From Turbatrix aceti (Eukaryota > Nematoda > Chromadorea > Rhabditida > Panagrolaimidae): DNA of 64,000 nt. The notes below the pieces were generated by a model. That model was not told the origin of the DNA and did no database searches. It worked only from the letters and a program-made list of their open reading frames with translations. Positions 33,616-44,479 of this stretch are shown here, in pieces. The stretch's first letter is position 1; each line of letters begins with the position of its first letter. Location: contig OZ017768.1 in assembly GCA_963969345.1 (NCBI GenBank), positions 11,386,193-11,450,192 of the forward strand, in the 5' to 3' direction. Position numbers and translations under genes: made by a program.

Positions 33616-34921
33616 CTAGGGAGCACCCGCAGATCCAGTATTCATAGCCTTCTGGAAAAGCATACGAGAAATGACAAGTCGCTGGATCTGGCTTGTTCCC
33701 TCGTAGATCTGGTAAATCTTGGCATCACGGAAGAGCTTTTCAGCGGGGTATTCAGTGTTAAAACCAGCACCACCAAAGACCTGAATGGCGTTGGAAGCTG
33801 CCTCCACCGCAGTGTCGGCTGCAAATCTCTTGGCCATGGACGCGTAGTAGGTGGCCGTCGGAGCTTTGTTGTCGACTCCCTGTGCCGCGCGATATGTCAG
33901 GATGCGGGAAAGTTCGAGATTGGTCGCCATGTCCGCCAGAATGAAGGCGACGGCTTGGTGCTGGGCGATCGGGACGCCGAAAGCCTTGCGCTCGAGGGCA
34001 TACTTGGTGGCTTCGTCAAGAGCCCGCCACGCCAGGCCAACGGCTGCAGCAGCGACACCTGGCCTGGTGGTGTCGAAAGCACCCATGGCAACCTTAAAGC
34101 CAGATCCGGGCTTGCCCAGAACGTTGGTTTTGGGTACACGAACGTTTTCGAATGTAATGGCACGGGTATCCGCGCACCGCTGACCCATGTTCTTTTCCTT
34201 CTTGCCGCGAATAATACCTTCCGCGTCGCCATCAACTATGAACGCGGTAAAGGCTTTGCCGGGCGGAACTTTGGGGTCGGAATTCGTTCGTGCCAAGACG
34301 AAGAACCACTTTGCAAAACCGCCACCTAAAAAATACCAAATTATTATTTGTAGTTTGACAGGAAAACAAACCAGTGATCCACATCTTGTTGCCGTTAATG
34401 ACGTATTCATCGCCCTCAAGCACAGCAGTCGTCTTGACACCATTAACGTCCGATCCAGCGCCGGGCTCAGTCACGCAGTACGCAGCGTAGTTTTCGTGGG
34501 ATTCCGTCATAGGGCCGAGGTACTTCTTTTTTTGCTCTTCGGTGGCGATCAAGTTGACAGGAGCAATTGCCAGCGACGGACCCATGATGGCGAGCTGGAT
34601 ACCGGTGCACCCGTAGGAGAGGGCTTCGGTGAGGAGTACGGTATCGGTGACCGAAAGACCGGCTCCACCGCAAGATTCTGGGATACCGGGGTTCATGAGG
34701 CCGAGTTCGTGGGCCTGCTTGACGATGGGCCACGGAAATTCGCCGGTTTCATCGTACTTGGAGGCCTGGGGAATGATGACTTCCTTCGCAAACTGCAGCG
34801 CAGTTTGCTGGATTTCTCGCTGGGTTTCGGAGATTTCGAAACTGAAGTTGCGGACTGATGAAGTCATGGACGAGTGAACGATGCGTTTGCAGAGTCCGGC
34901 GCGCGACATTTTGGCCAGCAT
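33616..34921 (-). CDS. acdh (MCAD-like): Medium-chain acyl-CoA dehydrogenase, downstream copy
   Basis: An FAD flavoprotein of mitochondrial beta-oxidation that makes trans-2-enoyl-CoA from acyl-CoA. Exons 34921-34372 and 34325-33616 join in frame, 419 residues. A basic, Arg-containing leader ([17 protein letters not shown]) suggests mitochondrial import. Family signatures: [15 protein letters not shown] (FAD/substrate loop), [48 protein letters not shown] and [15 protein letters not shown] with the catalytic Glu in YEGT. It is the second of two same-strand paralogues, 162 bp below the upstream stop, with a strong acceptor one base before its ATG. That points to trans-splicing within an operon. 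Substrate chain length is inferred from the MCAD-type end motif. Confidence 0.95.
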
Positions 34922-34922
34922 T

Positions 34923-34945
34923 CTGAAAAAAAATTCTAAAATGTG
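34923..34945 (-). promoter_or_regulatory. Trans-splice acceptor touching the downstream MCAD start
   Basis: On the minus strand TTTTAGAATTTTTTTTCAG ends at 34923, leaving a single base before the ATG at 34921-34919. A cis intron would leave no 5' UTR, so spliced-leader addition is the natural reading. Together with the 162-bp gap to the upstream MCAD stop it suggests an operon. Confidence 0.65.
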
Positions 34946-35083
34946 TAAAAAAATAATAAAATTGTGAAAAGGTAGAAACGCCCGGAAATAAACCGGAAAA
35001 ATAGATTAAAAAAATTTCAGCAAAACGGAATTTATAAGGTCATCAAATGAGTAACACTAATTTCACAGTATCGACAAGAAAAG

Positions 35084-36436
35084 TTACGAAGAGAAGAAGT
35101 AGCTGCCATTAGCCTTGACTTTCTCCAAAAGCTGCCTCGAGATGACAATACGCTGAATCTGGCTCGTGCCTTCGTATATCTGGAAGATTTTGGAATCGCG
35201 ATAGAGCTTTTCAACGGGGTACTCGGTGTTGAAGCCCGCCCCGCCGAAGATCTGGACGGCGTTGGTTGCCGCTTCGACTGCGGTGTCGGCAGAGAAGCGC
35301 TTGGCGATGGATGCGTAGTACGATCCGACGTGTCCGAGGTCGACCTCGGTGGCCGCGCGGTAGGTCATCAGACGAGACAATTCAAGGTTGGCAGCCATGT
35401 CGGCGAGCATGAAGGACACGGCCTGGTGATGAGCAATGGGGACGCCAAAGGCTTTCCGCTCGAGGGCGTACTTGGCGGACTCGTCAAGCGCACGGCCAGC
35501 GAGGCCGACGGCAGAGGCTGCGACCAAAGGACGGGTCTTGTCGAAGGTCTTCATTGCCACGATGAAGCCTTTACCGGGCTCGCCGACGACTTGGGAGACC
35601 GGGACGCGGACGTCTTCGAAGGTTAAGCCGCGGGTGTCCGAGCAGCGTTGACCGAGGTTCTTTTCCTAAATTATTTTTGTAAAATGGTTTTTTTTAAATT
35701 CTGAATTTCTGAAAAAAAAACCTTCTTGCCCTTGATGACACCGGGCGTGTCGGCATCAAACGCAAACGCGGTAAACGCTTTGCTAGCCGGAGTCTTTGGG
35801 TTGGGATCGGTTCGGGCCAGCAAAAAGTACCACGAAGCCTGCCCACCGTTAGTGATCCACATTTTCGACCCGTTGATGATGTATTCGTCGCCCTTCTTGA
35901 CGGCCGTCGTTCTGACGCCGGCTACATCGGATCCTGCGCCGGGCTCTGTCACGCAGTAAGCGCCGACAATAGGTTCATCAACCAGGCGACCGAGAAATTT
36001 CTTCTTCAGCTCGGGGCTACCAGCGATGACCACAGGAGTGGACGCCAGGTCGGAGGCAAGCACGGCTGTGCCAATGCCGGTGCATCCGTAGCCATATGTC
36101 TCGCCGATGATGACTTCCGAGACGACGTCGAGTCCCAGGCCGCCAACTTCTTCGGGGAGAGAGAGGTTGAGGAAGCCGGCTGCATGGGCTTTCTTGACGA
36201 CCTCCCACGGGTACTCGCCGGTTTCGTCGTGATGCTGAGCGACGGGGATGACTTCTTTCTTGACAAATTCGCGGATGGCTTGCTGAAGGTCTTTGTGGTC
36301 ATTTGAGAGTTCTTAAAATAAAAAAAATATAAAAATTAAAAATTTGTTTAAACGTACCAAAACTAAACCCCGAAGCTGCACGTTGTCCGACCACGCGACT
36401 CGCACTGCGGACAAGGCTCAATCCTGATGACAGCAT
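35084..36436 (-). CDS. acdh (MCAD-like): Medium-chain acyl-CoA dehydrogenase, upstream copy
   Basis: A paralogue of the next gene downstream. Exons 36436-36358, 36311-35722 and 35665-35084 join in frame, 416 residues. The first exon encodes an Arg/Ser-rich mitochondrial leader ([20 protein letters not shown]). Signatures: [50 protein letters not shown] and [15 protein letters not shown] with the catalytic Glu. Intron positions differ from the downstream copy, so the duplication is not recent or introns have shifted since. The second intron uses a GTTTTTTT donor. Its adjacency and orientation place it as the first gene of a two-gene operon. The last residues (YFFSS) are not conserved. Confidence 0.95.
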
Positions 36437-36934
36437 AATTGACCAAAAAATAATTGAACGTTGTCTGTAATTATTCTGTTTGATGACTACACAAGATATA
36501 GCAAAATAGGTGAACAGACTCCACCCTTTGGGGTAGCACGTACGTCTTAGGTTCGATACATCACGGAGACTACACGGGGTACAAAGTCCACGCGGAAAGA
36601 AACGTGGGGTATTCAACAAGAGAAAGAAAAGTGAACATCAATAACAACTCCAATGCTGTTGATCCGGCGATGCAGGTAAAAAAGACGCGACCAGGAGACC
36701 ACACAATTTGTGGTGTGCTACACGAACGACGCGGCTGGTTAAAACACACACTACGCACAACACTAAGTTTGCTTGATTGTAAATATTTATATTTATGTAT
36801 GGCGGCCTGGATCATTGGGTCATTGGCATGGCCATTGACGGGCTATGGCAGTGACTGACCCAAAAGATGGTTATCCTGGACGGGTGCCAAGCCAAATCGT
36901 TGTGCCACATACAAATAAAAAGTAGAAAAGTAGA
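36437..36934. other. Intergenic region above MCAD pair
   Basis: About 500 bp that should hold the MCAD promoter. Some unusually GC-rich fragments lie near 36590-36850 but no coding or RNA gene signal was found. Confidence 0.4.
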
Positions 36935-36969
36935 TGTCTCTTTAATTTTGTAATGAGTAATTATGCACG
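36935..36969 (+). repeat. Fragment of the short retroposon tail
   Basis: TGTCTCTTTAATTTTGTAATGAGTAATTATGCACG matches the 3' region of the short retroposon copies at 47919, 54764 and 59677. It stops abruptly and is followed at once by the LINE remnant. Confidence 0.75.
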
Positions 36970-37713
36970 TTTTTGCAAGTGTATGCGCCCCAGTCCGGTC
37001 TCGGCGACGACCAATATGAAGACTTCCTCGTCCTGCTTGGCCGAGTCATTTCTGACCGACCGAACCAGCAACTCATCATACTCGGAGACTTCAACGCGAC
37101 TATCGGCAGTAGAGAAGAGGGCGAACAGTTCATCGGGCAACATGCGAAGGGACAAGTACGGAACAACCACGGCAGCCAGTTGGCGGCATTCTGCGAAGAG
37201 AATCGTCTGCACGCAGCCAACACATACTTCATGAAGAGAGCGGGCAGAAAGTGGACGCTGAAGTGCAACCTCGGGTTCAAGAAAGAGATCGACTACGTTC
37301 TTGCACGGAACATCATTAGAGGTGCGTTTGAGCGACAATGTCCCCTCCGAATCCATCCGGAAGCGCATCAAGCTCAAAGACTGGAACGAATCCGCCCACC
37401 GCCGCAAGCAGAAATATGCCAAATCGCTCGCGACGACCGACGACGACAACTGGACAGTCCGACTGTCAGACTGGCGCCCCACAGAAGACTACGTGGAAGC
37501 CAAGCGACCGCTAGGACGACCACGCATGCGCTGGACCGACGACCTCGCCATTGCCTACAACGCTCCTACCAAAGACTTCGATTTCAGACGGATTGTTTTT
37601 CTTTGATGACCCCTCTTCGTACGACCCCACTGATTTGTATAATCCCGTGTGTGAAGATAAATTGAATTATTCACGAGTAAGAGTAATAAAGTAAAGTAAA
37701 GTAAAGTAAAGAC
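36970..37713 (+). mobile_element. Internally deleted non-LTR retrotransposon (LINE) with EEP endonuclease
   Basis: Frame 36973-37323 encodes the C-terminal half of an exonuclease-endonuclease-phosphatase domain (VYAPQSGLGDDQYEDFL, LIILGDFNATIGSREEGEQF, KEIDYVLARN). At about 37322 the frame shifts straight to a stretch ending AKRPLGRPRMRWTDDLAIAY, the kind of sequence at the C-terminus of LINE polyproteins; the reverse transcriptase between them is missing. The 3' end carries TTCACGAGTAAGAGTAATAAAGTAAAG repeats, the tail shared with the short retroposons. It cannot be autonomous. Confidence 0.75.
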
Positions 37714-38323
37714 AAAAAATCAAATCAAGTGAATCACAAGTAGAGTTCGGACCCCCCTCCCCCGTATCAGGTCGAGGACGGGGGCTGTCGGGGAAAATTG
37801 CCCCCGAGAGCAATGAAAAAATTGAAAAAAAATATGTCAGCGAAAAACGAGGCATTTGCTCTATTTTTTTGCGTATTAGTATTTTGCTTTGTTTTTTTTT
37901 GTTTTTTTAGGGAATTTACTCCTCGACGGGGGTCACAAATGGTCGGGGACGGAGATCGGGGGGCCACCCCCGAGTACACCTAGCGGGGATTTCCGCGGGG
38001 ACGAAGGGGGGCATCAAACCCTAATCACAAACAAAAAAAATATAAAACAACTCAACGCAAAAAAAAGGCAGCAATACTAACCTGAACGAAATCACAATCA
38101 ATATGCAAACGTGCGCGATTTAGAAAGAAGGAGCGTTCATATCGACGGGCAAGTAGACGAGAAAAATAATTGAGTCGACTGCCTCTTTTTGGGGATCAAA
38201 GATCGTGTTAACAAAAACGGTAGTTATTGTAGATTAACGTAAATTGATTTTTTATAAATTTAAATTGAAAAAAATCACGGTGAAAGGTTTCACATTCTTG
38301 GCTGACATCATATCTCGTAACAA
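37714..38323. other. Intergenic repeat-like DNA
   Basis: About 600 bp between LINE and foldback, with CCCCGAG/CGGGGG-rich patches (37750-37810 and 37918-38010) in opposite orientation that may be the ends of one more inverted-repeat element (ACCCCCCTCCCCCG near 37750; CGGGGGCATCAAACCC-like near 38005). No gene. Confidence 0.35.
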
Positions 38324-39685
38324 TTAAGACGCACTCTGTGAGCCGATTTAGGAACAAGGTGAAAAGCGCGACCCCGTGATTTTACAACCCCCAAATGTTT
38401 TGTACCAAAGTTACAGGTGGCAGGGGGGGAGAAACAGAAAACAATATAAAAATAATTCCAGAAGCCGGATTCTGGAGTTACGGCTTCTGAAGGATTCCGA
38501 CGTTAAATTTTCAACACGTTTCAAAAAATCTGATTTTTGGTTTACAGGTGTATCTTGGCACGAAAAATCGATTGGGATACTCAGATTGTTTTAAAAGCTT
38601 CCGATTTTTTTGGAATTATCGATTTTTGCATTTTGCTGGGTTTTTACCGTCACTTTTTGCCTGTAGCTTCCGTATTTCTACTAGGAGCTCAGCGAGAGTG
38701 GTTACATCTTGAAGCCCATTCATTTCTGAATCAGTGATAAAAAATGCAGAAAAATGTGGTGACTATTCGGTGACCATCCCCGGGCATTTATCGCGCGCAC
38801 TTGACCAAAAAACGGTGTAAACAGCCTCAACTGACAAAAAGAAGCGCGCGCGCGCGTAAAAGGAGTCATGTTTAAAAAAATGCCCTGAAGCCAATTTTTG
38901 TTTTTTTTGTCAGCGGTCACCTGGGTAGGTTTGGGCATGTCCCAAAGATTGCTCTAAACTATTTGGCTGTTTAATCTGACTATATTACGCATTGTCATAG
39001 GCATTTAAAAAACATGAAACTTTAGAATGCCGTAACTCATTGCAAAATAATACCATATAAGGCATAAGTGGCTGAAAGCAATCTTTGGGACATGCCCAAA
39101 CTTACACAGGTGACCGCTAACAAAAAAAACAAAAATTGGCTTCAGGGCATGTTTTTAAACATGACTCCTTTTACGCGCGCGCGCGCTTCTTTTTGTCAGT
39201 TTACACCGTTTTTTGTCAAGTGCGCGCGATAAATGCCAGGGGATGGTCACCGAATAGTCACCACTTTTTTCTGAATTTTTTGTCACTGATTCAGAAATGA
39301 ATGGGCTTCAAGATGTAACCACTCTCGCTGAGCTCCTAGTAGAAATACGGAAGCTACAGGCAAAAAGTGACGGTAAAAACCCAGAAAAATGCAAAAATCC
39401 ATAATTCCAAAAAAATCAGAAGCTTTTAAAACAATCTGAGTATCCCAATCGATTTTTCGTGCCAAGATACACCTGTATACCAAAAATCAGATTTTTTGAA
39501 ACGTGTTGAAAATTTAACGTCGGAATCCTTCAGACGCCGTAACTCCAGAATCCGGCTTCTGGAATTATTTTTATATTTATTTCTGTTCCTCCCCCCCGGC
39601 CACCTGTAACTTTGGCACAAAACATTTGGGGGTTGTAAAATCACGGGGTCGTCGATCCTAAATCCGCTCGCAGAGTCCCTCTTAA
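38324..39685. repeat. 1.36-kb foldback (long inverted repeat)
   Basis: The left arm (about 38324-38956) and right arm (about 39081-39685) are near-identical reverse complements around a ~125-bp spacer. The termini are TTAAGACGCACTCTGTGAG and, in reverse, TTAAGAGGGACTCTGCGAG. The arms include a run of alternating CG (GCGCGCGCGC). Open frames of about 66-100 codons in the two arms mirror each other and look non-coding. It behaves like a Foldback-type element or a large MITE. RNA read through it would form a ~600-bp hairpin. Confidence 0.85.
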
Positions 39686-40082
39686 AAATTGCATAAATAA
39701 ATATCTTCAATGATTTCGTTTTCAACAAAGTCAAAAACAGTTGAGAGACGCTATTTCAAGTTTTGCAATTTTGATTACTGCAACTTCGAATATTTATTAA
39801 AAATCAAAAAAAAAATCAAAAATGGTTTTCTTAAAAAGTTCTTAAAAAGTGAAAATTAGTTTCATAGTTCGAAGTTAGTTTCAAAAATAAAAATTACAAG
39901 AATCAAAGTTGTAAAACCGAAGTAGTGACACTAAACACAAAAAACTGATCAAAAAAATTTTCATAATTTTTTGATCAAAAACATTTGCATGTAACAACAA
40001 ACTTTTCGATGCCACTTCAACGTACAATTGAATTGGCAGTTTGTTTGTCAAGAGTGTGGTCATTCTACGAGCAGCGCAAGCA

Positions 40083-41294
40083 ATGGTCGTAGACCGAGTG
40101 TTAACGCCGATGCCTTCGGAGGCGAACATTGCGGCTGCAGGCGGCTCTTCCTCCGCTTCTCGACGCACTTCCGCTCCGCTCAAAGCAAAGCGCTCTCGCC
40201 AGCATCGTTGCTTAAAGAAAAGCCCTGAATTCCGTCCAGAAACCTTAGAAACAGCTTGTCGTGTAGATTCCCGGGTTTTGGAAGCCAACTGGCCGGCTGT
40301 GGATACAGTGGTTGTTGCCCAGATGCTGGCGATCATCCCCCTGCTCATCAACGCCGCCATCGCCGGGGCCCTCAGCAAAGGGGTTGCCATCAACTACGTG
40401 CTCTTCGCGTCCATTCTGGCAGTTGCTTCAGTCCCGACTTTTTACCTCCTCGGACGGGGCCACGTTGAGTCGGCCATCTGCGTGTTTTCCGTCATCCAGC
40501 TGATCGCTGGCACCTCTGGCTTCCTCACTCTCCTGACGTACTTCACAAACCGTGATCAGGACATGACCAAGGTTTCGCTCTACTATTACCTCTGGACCAT
40601 TGTTTTTTGGCAACTGGCGTCGACGGTTTTCATCAACTGGATACCCTATCGAGTGGTCGATCGACGAGGGGTCATGCAGGTTTTGGGCATCAACTCGACT
40701 CCGGTGTCTTCTCGTTCTACGGTTTGCGTGACGGCTTCGTGTAAGTTTTTTTTTGAAATTATTCTGCGTCATATTTTTTGCAACATTGAAACATTTTTGG
40801 TTAAAATACGTTTTTTTTTAATTTACCATTGCTCACCTGTGTTACTCGTACGTTTTGACTTTTTTTTCAAATTTTGAAAGCCGTATATTTTGCAAAATTC
40901 CTTTAGAAAATTGTTCAAAAACATGAATTTTTTAAATTTTTTATAACTCACCGGCCTTACTTTTTTACTTTACTTTATTACTCTTACTCGTGCATAATTA
41001 AGAGTAATCCTGTCTGCACGTTTTGTTATCTCTGTTTGTGATCCATGGTCTACAGGACATGACAAAGACCGGGTAAGACTGGGTGTGTTTGAAGAACGCT
41101 GGCCTGTTAATTTTAAACCCCTGTTTCGATTTTTTTCAGCCACAACAATAACGTCCTATCCAAAGCCAAAATACAAGGCGTCCTGTTCTTCACTTGCCCG
41201 CCATTGCTCATCCCAATATTCGATGTCTATGCCAACCAGTCGTTGTCGCAAGAACAGCGAAACGTCTATTGAAATGCCCAGTAATCATTCTTGA
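40083..41294 (+). CDS. Four-TM membrane protein of unknown family
   Basis: Two exons, 40083-40740 and 41140-41294, join in frame to about 270 residues. A Ser/Arg-rich cytosolic-looking N-terminus (~75 residues) precedes four hydrophobic helices: around VVVAQMLAIIPLLINAAIAG, VLFASILAVASVPTFYLLG, AICVFSVIQLIAGTSGFLTL and LYYYLWTIVFWQLASTVFIN. A Ser/Lys/Tyr-rich C-terminal tail follows. The layout recalls small nematode tetraspan families but I cannot assign one. The first ATG in the open frame is used. Its 399-bp intron contains a retroposon tail fragment. It lies 588 bp upstream of the MFSD11-like gene on the same strand, which is long for an operon. Confidence 0.6.
40967..41003 (-). repeat. 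Retroposon tail fragment in intron
   Basis: TTACTTTACTTTATTACTCTTACTCGTGCATAATTA is the reverse complement of the shared retroposon tail. The body is absent, so it is a heavily 5'-truncated insertion. Confidence 0.7.
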
Positions 41295-41882
41295 TCCTCC
41301 ACCACGTTTGTTTCTTCGACGCTGACAATTGATATCATTTCCATTGTTTTCTTTTTTTTTTGTTTTTGTCCTAAACAATCAATCCTCGGTCATTGTATAA
41401 ATCACACACGTGCAGGTTGGTGTGCGTAGGGATGGACATAAATATACACAAAACGAAGGATGCGTATATATACATGACGTTGGTTATCGCCGGGCCGGCG
41501 ACTCATAAACGTCAGTGGAATGTATGACGACTTGCTAGCCCATACGGGGAAAGGTGCAAAAAGCGAGAAGAACTTGTTCTGTTACGTTTTTTTCCCATTT
41601 GTATTGTTCAATTGTTTATAAACACGCAAATTTTTTCGTTGCGGGAAGCTGTGAAATTGCTGTTTTTCTTACATCCAAATCACAATAAAAAAAGAAAAAC
41701 GTTGCTCGTTTTGCAAGTCTAATGTGCCCCCTCTCACGACTGTAATAAATACGTGTGTCTATTTGTTGTCAGAGATCTGTTTCACACGGAACCATTTGCA
41801 ATGATTCGTATCAGGAGGTTGTTCACTGGACGCTGCAGCACTCGTGATGTGTAAATTACCTTTTGTCGTTAATTTTAGAGCC
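41295..41882. other. Intergenic region before MFSD11-like gene
   Basis: Contains no supported gene. A splice-type acceptor AATTTTAG (AG at 41877-41878) lies four bases before the next ATG and may be a spliced-leader site. Confidence 0.45.
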
Positions 41883-43422
41883 ATGATTCTTGTCGATCCG
41901 GTCTTGTTCAATGTCGCTCAACTTGGTATCGGCTTTTTCTGTGTCTTTTTTGCCTTCATGTCGCAGAGCTTCATCGAGCAGACTGTCATCAGCAGTGAAT
42001 ACGAAGCAGGGCACGTCTCGAAGCAAGCTGGCTTTACCAGGTAAATAAACACAATTTTGCGTCAATAAAAAACTTTTTTTAGCCTTGCAATAATTTATTT
42101 TGTTTTTACGTTTTCAAACTTTATCACTCCACCGGTCGTTGCTGTCTTCGGCGTGCGATGGTCCATGGCACTGTCAGCCCTTGCGTACGCCGTCTTCCAG
42201 GCGGGGTTCCTTTTCATGAACGAAGCCTTTCTTTACGGGTCCTCCGCCTTGTTGGGTCTGGGTGCAGGAATTATCTGGACCGCGCAGGGCAAGTACCTGG
42301 CCCTCAATTCGACGCCCGAGACTGGGGGTCGGAACAGCGCTGTTTTCTGGGGCCTTCTGCAGGCATCCGTCATCGCCGGTGGCATCTACCTGTATATACA
42401 GTTTGGTGGCATGGATGCTACCCAGCGGATTCCGAGTTCGACAGTGCGTGCTGTTTATGCCGTCTTTACGAGTATTACAGTGATCGGCGCGATTACGCTT
42501 GCCTTGCTCCGGGTTCCCTCGCACAATTCTGATCTTGTGCCGTCCAGTGAGCAGGAGCTTTCGACTAGTCAACTTATTGGTAGGTTTTGGAATTCCAATG
42601 TTATTAAAATAAATATTTAATATTCATTGGTTAGTTAATTAATTAATTGTTTTAGTCTCGACACTAAGACTAGCAACGAACAAGCGAATGATGCTGTATT
42701 CCCTCGGCTTTATGTACACCGGTATCGAGTTGTCATTCTACAGCGGCATTTATCCGACGTGTATATCGCAGACTCTCAAACTTGGCTCCAATACCTACCA
42801 GCTCCTGGCACTCAACAGCATCGCCACCGGCATTGGCCAGACGACTGGTAATCCCTGATTTTTGCCCTAGATGTTTTGCAAGCTTTTTCTTCAGCCGGCT
42901 TCCTCTTTGGCATACTGGGCGAAAAGACGCGTCGTCTCGGCCACAGTATGATTATCCTTTTCGGCAGCAGCATCCACCTGGTCGCCCTTGTTGCCACATT
43001 TCTGTTCTTCCCCTTTGACGCGCCTCTCGCCAAAACAATTGGTATGGGCATCATTCAGCCGAGCAACGTCGTATCTCTCGCCATTGGGTTTCTTTTTGGC
43101 TTCGGTGATGCGTGCTGGAATACCCAGATTTTTGCGGTCCTGGTCACCAGATATCAGGCAAAATCCGCGCAGGCTTTTGCGTTGTTTAAATTTTACCAGG
43201 TTTTGCATTTTTTTAATCAAAAAAAAAACATTCAGTTTTTAGTCTCTTCTTGCTTGTGCTGCGTTTTTCTACGGCACGGTGTTTCAGCTGCAATGGCACG
43301 TGCTGATCCTCATCATTGGAGGCACGGTTGGTACAATTGGCTTCCTGGCAGCCGAACGCGAAATTGATTACACGGCTACTAGCTTGTCATCGACCAATTC
43401 CATTGGGGGTCATTCCGATTGA
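41883..43422 (+). CDS. UNC-93-like transporter, MFSD11 type
   Basis: A member of the UNC93 branch of the major facilitator superfamily; substrates are unknown. Exons 41883-42040, 42083-42579, 42656-42847, 42895-43199 and 43243-43422 join in frame, 443 residues, about human MFSD11 length (449). The order of motifs follows MFSD11: LFNVAQLGIGFFCVFFAF, SLAIIYFVFTFSNFITPPVV, ALLGLGAGIIWTAQGKYLAL, GGRNSAVFWGLLQ, MYTGIELSFYSGIYPTCI, LGFGDACWNTQIF-like (FGFGDACWNTQIFAVL) and FALFKFYQ. Eleven or twelve membrane helices are likely. It starts four bases after an AG acceptor, suggesting trans-splicing. No MFSD11-specific residue appears lost. Confidence 0.9.
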
Positions 43423-44479
43423 TTATTATCATTTGTATACTTGCCGAATTGTTCACATATTTTTTTGTTGTTGGAGACAACGGGTTTTTGTAATAAAATC
43501 CATGATGTTACATGTCTGTGGAAAAGAGTTTTTTACTTTTCATTTTGCGACTGCGTATTTTTCTAGTTTCTTTTTTACGGTAGTTTGCGATATATTTAAT
43601 TTAAGATTTTAGTTTTCTGGCTTTGATGACGAATTCAAGAAGAAGAAATGACGAATGAGTGGAACCGGAAATTATTTGATATTCCGGGTTTTTATTGCGG
43701 TATTTTTTACTGCAAAAATTTCTGTTCTCTTTTTGCTTTTCCTAATGATGTTTATATATCATTTCTCAAGGGTGTCAATCGGGCCGAACCTGATGGTGAG
43801 TCGGCCCGGCCCGGTGGCCCGGTTTAAAAAAAAAAATTTTAGAACAAAATTTATTCAAAACAGTCAAAAATGTACCAAAAACTTGCTCATTTTGAGTAAT
43901 CCTCCCCCATTATGAATAACAACGTGTATTTTTACCTTTTCAACTCATATTTTTCGACAAATTGAAAAAATTTTAGTAAATTTTGCTTGAATTTTACCCT
44001 TTGGTAAAAAGGCGGGCCGGGCCGGGCCTTACCTCGAGCGGGCCGGGCCGACAAAAATTCGGCCCGTTGACACCCTTGATCATTTCTCCTTTTTTGCAAT
44101 TTTATATTTATGTTGACCTAATAATCACTTTGATGCTCGATTGGTGTTATTTATAAAGTTCTGTAAGACGCATTCTGATCAGGGGACAGCATTTAATTAT
44201 CACTGTCTTCAGTCAATGCTCAATTATGAAATCCGATAAAAACGAATTCCAATTTAGTCATAAAAGGCACTTTATGGACCGGTAGGCACGAAGGAGTTGG
44301 CAAACAAAAAAAATAAAAACAAAACAAAAAAATAAAAATGTGTACAACATGAAAAAATACGTGTGGCAAAAAATACATCGTAGAAAGTGGCCGGACGCTT
44401 TGTGTTACAAAATTTCGATCAACATGAATAAAAGAAAAGGAACGTAAACGTGATAGGTAAGTGTTTATGTGAGTGTGTT
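43423..44479. other. Convergent intergenic region holding a MITE
   Basis: Between the 3' ends of the MFSD11-like gene and the PAF acetylhydrolase. Apart from the element at 43767-44078 no feature is supported. Confidence 0.5.
43767..44078. mobile_element. hAT-like MITE with exact target duplication
   Basis: A 312-bp element with inverted ends CAAGGGTGTCAA(T)CGGGCCGAA / TTCGGCCCGTTGACACCCTTG, GGCCCGGCCCGG-type subterminal repeats and an AT-rich core. The direct repeat ATCATTTCT flanks both sides (43758-43766 and 44079-44087). Nine bases match; eight would be the hAT norm and the ninth may be chance. No coding capacity. Confidence 0.88.

Noticed and set aside
36520..36600. GGTTCGAT-like B-box, possible tRNA
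   Set aside because: No matching A-box or cloverleaf stems at the right spacing.
38376..39734. Frames of 66-102 codons in the foldback arms
   Set aside because: The same sequence appears mirrored in both arms with no protein family signal; the preserved length follows from arm identity.
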